In this document: piece by piece, positions 59,407 through 64,000 of the stretch
Layout: every line of letters starts with the position of its first letter
How positions within the stretch are numbered: the stretch's first letter is position 1
NCBI GenBank assembly: GCA_016124895.1
Contig: WGMU01000093.1
Span: 22,602-86,601 of the forward strand
Direction of reading: 5' to 3'
Length of the DNA: 64,000 nucleotides
Origin: a bacterium
Lineage (GTDB): Bacteria; Planctomycetota; Planctomycetia; Planctomycetales; Planctomycetaceae
The notes under the pieces: generated by a model
Seen by the model: only the letters and a program-made list of their open reading frames with translations
What the model was told of the DNA's origin: nothing
Databases searched by the model: none
Made by a program: the position numbers and the translations under genes

Positions 59407-60144
59407 TCAGACCAGCCGGCGATCTTCGCGATCAAAGGCGTCGGCCAGAAACGTCACTGTCTCCTCGGCCATCGCGCTGAAGTAGTCCCAGTTGTGGCCA
59501 CCGCGTGACGTTTCAAAGTCGGACTCGAACGCGATGCCCGATGAGAACAGTTTGCTCGCCAGCCGTTCGCTGTCCGGCAGCCACGTCGCATCGGCGGGGT
59601 CGCAGGCGACGAACTGATGCCGCGGCCAGTTGAGCGGGTGCAGATGCAGGATCGCTGTCTGCTGTCGCGCGAGTTCGGCGGACTCGAACATCTCATCCAG
59701 CGGCAGCCCCTCGCCGTACACCCGGTGGAAATCGATCGTTGGAGCGAGCGCAGCCACGATCGGAAACTGCCGCCCGTGCCGATACGCAAGCTGCAGCGCC
59801 CCCTGGCCACCCATGCTGATCCCCAGCAGCCCGATGTGCGGCGGTTCGACGTTCCAGGTTCTGTGAATCCACTCGACGACATTCTCACGCACAAAGTCAA
59901 ACGCCGTAAGCTGCTGATCAAAGTCGGGGCAAATAAACGGCAGCCACCATGCTCGACCGCCCTGCGGACACACGCAGCGCAGACCGTGCAACTCGAACTG
60001 CTGCGTATAGTCGGGTTTGTCGACCAGCGTTTCGCGGCCGTGACCGTGCAGAAAGATGACCGCACGTCCGGGCCGCGGCGATGACGGTTCAAACACGTCG
60101 GCTCGCTTGCCGGCAATTTCGGTCGATGACCAGGTGCCACTCAT
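59407..60144 (-). CDS. Esterase, alpha/beta hydrolase fold (S-formylglutathione-hydrolase-like)
   Basis: 245 aa cytoplasmic protein. Oxyanion strand VIFLHGHGRETL near 30, nucleophile elbow GISMGG (Ser110), Asp182 (ACDPAD) and His217 (RGGHNWDYF). The triad order and spacing fit esterase D / putative esterase families. A segment CPQGGRAWW near 59 resembles the substrate-loop of such enzymes. The substrate is not predictable. ATG at 60144 starts the protein; an upstream Shine-Dalgarno is weak. Same strand as the DUF58 gene, 139 bp downstream of it. Confidence 0.85.
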   Translation of the reverse strand: MSGTWSSTEIAGKRADVFEPSSPRPGRAVIFLHGHGRETLVDKPDYTQQFELHGLRCVCPQGGRAWWLPFICPDFDQQLTAFDFVRENVVEWIHRTWNVEPPHIGLLGISMGGQGALQLAYRHGRQFPIVAALAPTIDFHRVYGEGLPLDEMFESAELARQQTAILHLHPLNWPRHQFVACDPADATWLPDSERLASKLFSSGIAFESDFETSRGGHNWDYFSAMAEETVTFLADAFDREDRRLV

Positions 60145-60194
60145 CGGGAGTTTGTCTCAGGAATGTCGTACGGTTGGAAGTGACTGGAATCTCC

Positions 60195-60219
60195 GTGTGC
60201 CACTGGCTCTGCCAGTGCC
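60195..60219 (+). repeat. Short palindromic repeat, family F, copy 2
   Basis: A 25-bp unit with CACTGGC/GCCAGTG palindrome, matching 17462-17486 with two differences. Confidence 0.7.
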
Positions 60220-60283
60220 TGTGCGGACACGGAAACGGTTTGATACGGAGTTGGAAACTGTAGCGGCACGGAATCGAGCCGTT

Positions 60284-61183
60284 TCAGAAGCGGGCTCTCC
60301 GCTGTGACAGGTACTCCAGCAGAGCCCGGTCAAAATTGACGCTCGTGTCCAGCGGCACGTAATCGACGCCCAGCGAGCGGCATTCGCTACGGTAGGTTGA
60401 ACGCAGTTCCTCGACCGATTCCTGATAGTCGGCTCGAATGCCGGCCGCATCAATGTTGCGTTCAATCTGTCCGGTTTCGGGGTCTTCCAGATCGACCATC
60501 CCGTCAAACGGAAACGTGACTTCGGCTTCGTCAAGGACATGAAACAGGATGATGTCATGCCCGGCGAAACGCAGCATCCGCAGCGATGCAATGACGCCGT
60601 CCGCATCGGTCAGCAGGTCGGAGAAAATCATTAGCAGACCGCGGTGACGGATCATCGCGCCGACCTGTCGCAGGTTGGCGGCCAGTCCCGTTTCGCCGCG
60701 CGGCTTTGACTGAGCCAGCAGTGCGAGAATGTTGCCGAGCTGCGTGCGCTTGCTCCGCGGCGGCAGGCTCGACCGAATCTGCTCGTCGAACGTGACCAGC
60801 CCGACGGGATCCTGCTGGTGGATCATCAGATAACTGAGCGCCGCGGCCAGGCAGATCGAATAGTCGAACTTGGTCAGCTCCTGCCGGTAGGTGTAGGCCA
60901 TGCTTTCTGACAGGTCCATCAGCAGCCAGCCGCTGATGTTCGTTTCGGCCTGGTACTTCTTCACGTAGTAGCGATCGGTCTTCGCGTAAACGAGCCAGTC
61001 AATGTCTTTGGGGTCGTCGCCCTGCGTGTAACGGCGATGCTCGCTGAACTCAACGCTGAACCCATGAAACGGACTCGCGTGCAGCCCGGTCAGAAACCCT
61101 TCGACGATGAACCGTGCGCGCAGATCAAGCCGCGAAACCGTCTGAATGACTTCAGGCTTGAGATACTGCTCGCTGGTCGCCAT
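60284..61183 (-). CDS. DUF58 domain-containing protein
   Basis: 299 aa. The block RYTQGDDPKDIDWLVYAKTDRYYVKKYQAE near residues 51-80 is the DUF58 signature, and WLLMDLSESMAY (Asp90, Ser92, Ser94) is a von Willebrand-like metal site (DxSxS). DUF58 proteins usually accompany MoxR ATPases and VWA/BatA proteins, but no MoxR is visible in this window. Probably cytoplasmic; no membrane helix found, unlike many longer DUF58 proteins. It lies 97 bp downstream of the zinc-ribbon membrane protein gene on the same strand and may be co-transcribed with it. Confidence 0.88.
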   Translation of the reverse strand: MATSEQYLKPEVIQTVSRLDLRARFIVEGFLTGLHASPFHGFSVEFSEHRRYTQGDDPKDIDWLVYAKTDRYYVKKYQAETNISGWLLMDLSESMAYTYRQELTKFDYSICLAAALSYLMIHQQDPVGLVTFDEQIRSSLPPRSKRTQLGNILALLAQSKPRGETGLAANLRQVGAMIRHRGLLMIFSDLLTDADGVIASLRMLRFAGHDIILFHVLDEAEVTFPFDGMVDLEDPETGQIERNIDAAGIRADYQESVEELRSTYRSECRSLGVDYVPLDTSVNFDRALLEYLSQRRARF

Positions 61184-61280
61184 GCCGCATTCTGCGTGTT
61201 CTTCGTAAGTCGCTCTGAGACTCAGAGCCCGAAGCAGACTCTAGTAGCGTGCAGGCTCGACAGCCAGTAGCGAGCCGTCT

Positions 61281-62801
61281 TCAGCGGCGTGCGGCATCTT
61301 CACGGATTCGCTGCTCGATTGTGGCTTTGACCATGCGATCGGCGATGTGCGGACGCGGCGGGCCGGGTGGTTCGGCGGCATCGATGCGCATAATGCGGTC
61401 GTCGATCAGGTCCAGCTTGCGCGAGACCTCGTTGACCGTCCGGCGAACTTCCTGCGTCGTCTGCTCCATACCGCTCGACACCAGCGTCACGATGCCCAGG
61501 AACAGCAGCATCTGGCCGATCGTCGAGATCAGCCAGCCCATCGGAGCGTAGGTCGCCGGGCCGCCAAAGTAGCCGACGATGACCAGCGATGTCCCCGCGG
61601 TCAGGCCGAGAATCCCCAGCCAGGCAAGCCCCTGACCGATCCCGCCAAACCAGCTCGCTGAGTCTTCTTCCTCGTCAGATGTCACTGAAACCGGTGCGGA
61701 GTTTCGACCGTAGGAGAAATCGGCGTGAGGCTCGGCAACGCGATGCGGCGCGTCAACGCGTTGTGTGAACGCAGCCGCGTGAGGTCGCGGAACGTGTCGC
61801 TGAGTCGCTGGCTCGGCATCGTCAGCACCGTTGTTCGTGGCGGAGTAATCCTCGTCGTTGAATTCGGATTCGGGCTCGTCGTCCGTTCCAGGTTCGGCCG
61901 GATAGCTGGCTGGAGCGAGGTTCCAGGCATCGGCCGCTTCCGTCGGCAGTTCATCGTCAGTCAGCACGTCTCCGACGCTGGTGTCGTGATCGTCGTCATT
62001 GCCGTACGCGTCACCAGCCGGATCGGACTGAGCCGCCTGGTTGCTGGGTTGCTCAGCCGGCTGCTGAGGAGCAGTCGGCTCGGTCGCCCGTCGATCGGCG
62101 ATGCGCGAAACGCGGGCGAGAATCTCGTTCGTCAGTCGATCGAGTTCGGCGGCGATGGTGGCGAGGTCGGTTTCTCCGGACGGCTCGACACCCGGACTTT
62201 CCGCGCGGGGACTTCCTGTCGCCGGTTGTGCCGGGCGCTGAGCGGACGGTGGCGGCTGACGGCGGCGTGCGGACTCGGCAACTCCTCCCGTGGCATTGTC
62301 AGCGGGGCGACTGCCGCGCCTCCCCTCGTCACGACGCTCCAGATTCATCGGCCGACGGACCATCGTGTGCGGAGCGTCCCAGCGCGGCCGGACTCCTGGC
62401 TGCGGCGTTTCGAGCACATCTTCGAGTCGTTCTGGCAGTGCGGTCTGAGAAGCAGCTTCAGCTTCTGCATCGTGAGCAGACGACGATTGCCGCGCCGCGG
62501 GACCAGCCGAAGCTGCGGAATCGCGAGGCCGACGGGGCGTCGACGTTGCATCCGCCAACTGCTCGTCAGAGACCGGTTTCTTCGGCGGGCCGTGCGGATC
62601 GAACAGGTGATTCGAGGCCCAGCGGTCAAGCAGGTCACGGGCTTCGGTGACGCGATCACCCTGTGGTCCAGCCGGTCGCCGCTCTGTCTCGCGCGAGACT
62701 GCGGTTTCGCCGAGCACCGTGCCACACGTCGAGCAGGTCACCCGACGATGATCCGCACCGACCTCAATCGCGACGTCGCTCTGGCAGACGTTGCACCACA
62801 T
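61281..62801 (-). CDS. Zinc-ribbon / disordered / two-helix membrane protein
   Basis: 506 aa. The N-terminus is a zinc ribbon (Cys3, Cys6, Cys23, Cys26). The middle (about 40-380) is low-complexity, rich in Ala, Pro, Arg, Asp, Glu and Gln, and likely disordered. Two transmembrane helices lie at about 391-413 (LAWLGILGLTAGTSLVIVGYF) and 422-442 (MGWLISTIGQMLLFLGIVTLV). A C-terminal charged helix (EVRRTVNEVSRKLDLIDDRIMRID) may coil. No enzyme motif. The ribbon resembles that in some RNA/DNA-binding proteins. It lies upstream of DUF58 on the same strand. Function unknown. Confidence 0.78.
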   Translation of the reverse strand: MWCNVCQSDVAIEVGADHRRVTCSTCGTVLGETAVSRETERRPAGPQGDRVTEARDLLDRWASNHLFDPHGPPKKPVSDEQLADATSTPRRPRDSAASAGPAARQSSSAHDAEAEAASQTALPERLEDVLETPQPGVRPRWDAPHTMVRRPMNLERRDEGRRGSRPADNATGGVAESARRRQPPPSAQRPAQPATGSPRAESPGVEPSGETDLATIAAELDRLTNEILARVSRIADRRATEPTAPQQPAEQPSNQAAQSDPAGDAYGNDDDHDTSVGDVLTDDELPTEAADAWNLAPASYPAEPGTDDEPESEFNDEDYSATNNGADDAEPATQRHVPRPHAAAFTQRVDAPHRVAEPHADFSYGRNSAPVSVTSDEEEDSASWFGGIGQGLAWLGILGLTAGTSLVIVGYFGGPATYAPMGWLISTIGQMLLFLGIVTLVSSGMEQTTQEVRRTVNEVSRKLDLIDDRIMRIDAAEPPGPPRPHIADRMVKATIEQRIREDAARR

Positions 62802-63240
62802 CCCTGTGCCTCAATGAGCAGCCCGCAGGCCGCCAGTCGTTTCATCCTTAAAACGGAGCCGCCACCGGGACAGACGCTCCGCCGCGGCAGTCGAATCGCG
62901 GGATTATGGCGACGTGCCGAAATGGCACAAGATCGGTTCGGTGCCGGACTTCACTCGGCTGGAACCGTTCCGGAACTCCGTTTTCAGATTCAGACGGAGG
63001 CAGCGCATCTGCAAGTCAGGAATTTCAGCCGCAGATCGACACGGATTCAGACAGATGGTTTAAGTGAACGGTGTCGGGAACTCCGCGCGAGCGTGTGACT
63101 TCGTACGACGAAGACGAATTTCCTGTCAAAAAACAAGTTATCCCTGCTGAGCAATGCAAAGTCTTTGCGTCGCTTTCTGCCTTCACGACTTTGCGCTGCA
63201 ATGACCGCATGGTCCCGGTTCCCCGACGATCCCAGTCGCG
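62802..63240. other. Gap between two minus-strand genes
   Basis: 439 bp. No gene was found. It holds the family-H palindrome copy 5 at 63152-63203; the rest shows no clear structure. Confidence 0.5.
63152..63203. repeat. Palindromic repeat, family H, copy 5 (short)
   Basis: Contains AATGCAAAGTCTTTGCGTCG and a right arm ending CACGACTTTGCGCTGCAATG. It is shorter and more decayed than the other copies. Confidence 0.65.
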
Positions 63241-64000
63241 TCACGGCAACTGCCAGTGCCCGTCGAAGAGTTCCGCCCAGACAGTGCTCTCTTTGAATCC
63301 ATCGCCGTCCCGCTCGAACTTCTGCACCGCGATGTCACCCAGCTTCGGGAACAGCCAACTGTTCGAGGCTTTGAAATCTTTTTCGTGCATCGTGTGTCCC
63401 GAGTTAACGACGACGTATCGCCGCGGGTTGAGCGGGTTCGGATAGATCAGTGCGACGCCGTATGAATCGGCGTTGTACGTCTGGCCGTTGACCTCGATGC
63501 CGGACTTCGTCCACTTGATCGGCAGTTTGTCGAGCACGCGGGCGAGCACCGCGTTCGAGCCGGGATCTCCGAACAGAATCAGGTTGTGCGAGGCAATCTG
63601 TTCGTCGGTCAGTTCCGAGTCCCTGATCACCGGCACTTTGCCGCGGAGCCACTTGTCGAACTCGTTCTCAAACCGCGTCAGTGTCCAGTCTGCCCAGGCC
63701 TGTTGAGTTGCTGACCACGGCTGGCCGGTGCCGCGCACGCAGACGAATGGTTCCATAAACGCGTCGTCGATCGGCCCCTGCAGATTGTGTCGCTTGTTGA
63801 GTTCCGCGTTCTCGTCGAACGCCAGCGAGTCGTCGTAGGACAAAACATCCCAGCCGTCGCCGGTTTTCTCATACAGAACATCGGGCAGCAGATCGTCGGC
63901 GGCAGTCCGCAGCGGTAACCGCTTTCCGTCGAGGCTCACCTGATCGGCGACGTCGCGCGAGAGTCGCAGGGCGGCAACATTGGCTGTCGTCAGCGACAGA
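63241..64000 (-). CDS. C-terminal part of a prolyl-oligopeptidase-like secreted protein
   Basis: The frame is open to the window edge, so the N-terminal part lies beyond 64000. The visible ~252 residues include a GPIDDAFMEPFVCVRGTGQPW block, a mid-region LILFGDPGSNAVLARVLDKLPIKW and a C-terminal NPLNPRRYVVVNSGHTMHEKDFK. This matches, from memory, the tail that follows peptidase or alpha/beta-hydrolase domains in planctomycete prolyl-oligopeptidase-family proteins. No catalytic Ser, Asp or His can be placed within the visible part. A GTG at 63939 is a possible internal start but the upstream codons read through, so the gene is probably longer. Confidence 0.7.
   Translation of the reverse strand, partial: LSLTTANVAALRLSRDVADQVSLDGKRLPLRTAADDLLPDVLYEKTGDGWDVLSYDDSLAFDENAELNKRHNLQGPIDDAFMEPFVCVRGTGQPWSATQQAWADWTLTRFENEFDKWLRGKVPVIRDSELTDEQIASHNLILFGDPGSNAVLARVLDKLPIKWTKSGIEVNGQTYNADSYGVALIYPNPLNPRRYVVVNSGHTMHEKDFKASNSWLFPKLGDIAVQKFERDGDGFKESTVWAELFDGHWQLP

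Overview
The window looks like chromosomal DNA of a high-GC planctomycete (Planctomycetota). The evidence is the combination of three DUF1501 proteins, a PSC/PSD1 (DUF1549/DUF1553) cytochrome-type protein, two secreted PQQ-like beta-propeller proteins, two Tat-exported Gfo/Idh/MocA oxidoreductases, a DUF4175-like membrane protein and a DUF58 protein. Genes are mostly single or in operons of two or three, with frequent strand switches. Many gaps are filled by palindromic repeats. No rRNA, tRNA, CRISPR array or prophage was seen.

Layout. 0.3-12.4 kb is housekeeping: a hybrid histidine kinase with three receiver domains, a DEAD-box RNA helicase, gyrase subunit A, a tandem universal stress protein and acetolactate synthase. 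12.6-29.3 kb is mostly envelope and secreted proteins: a small membrane protein, PQQ propellers, an ABC-2 permease with a thioredoxin-like partner, an M13 metallopeptidase, DUF1501 proteins, a GspG-tailed membrane protein, a TadE protein, a Gfo/Idh oxidoreductase and a metallo-beta-lactamase-fold hydrolase. 29.5-33.1 kb is a peptidoglycan precursor cluster, murC-murB-ddl, with no ftsQ/ftsA/ftsZ. 33.3-37.6 kb encodes pyruvate dehydrogenase E1 and E2. 38.0-41.4 kb is a Mn/Zn/Fe ABC uptake operon whose permease carries a cytoplasmic DtxR/MntR-like regulator domain. 41.5-51.7 kb holds UDP-GlcNAc 2-epimerase, an orphan lipo/membrane protein next to scpB, an IS21 istB fragment, a DUF4175-like protein with a coiled-coil partner, and an oxidoreductase/propeller pair. 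52.0-56.8 kb is a PSD1 + DUF1501 pair. 57-64 kb holds a GlmU-N uridyltransferase, two alpha/beta hydrolases, DUF58, a zinc-ribbon membrane protein and the C-terminal part of a peptidase-like protein.

The most interesting items are: (1) the transporter-regulator fusion, which keeps the MntR-type metal ligands and lies behind a promoter-proximal palindrome; (2) at least six intergenic palindromic repeat families, including a perfect 32-bp-arm hairpin just ahead of murC and a 140-bp MITE-like element; (3) a gyrase A lacking both canonical quinolone-contact residues; (4) a peptidoglycan cluster outside any division-gene context, with a MurB whose catalytic Ser appears to be Cys and a GlmU without its acetyltransferase half. 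All calls are by eye; no database search was run.
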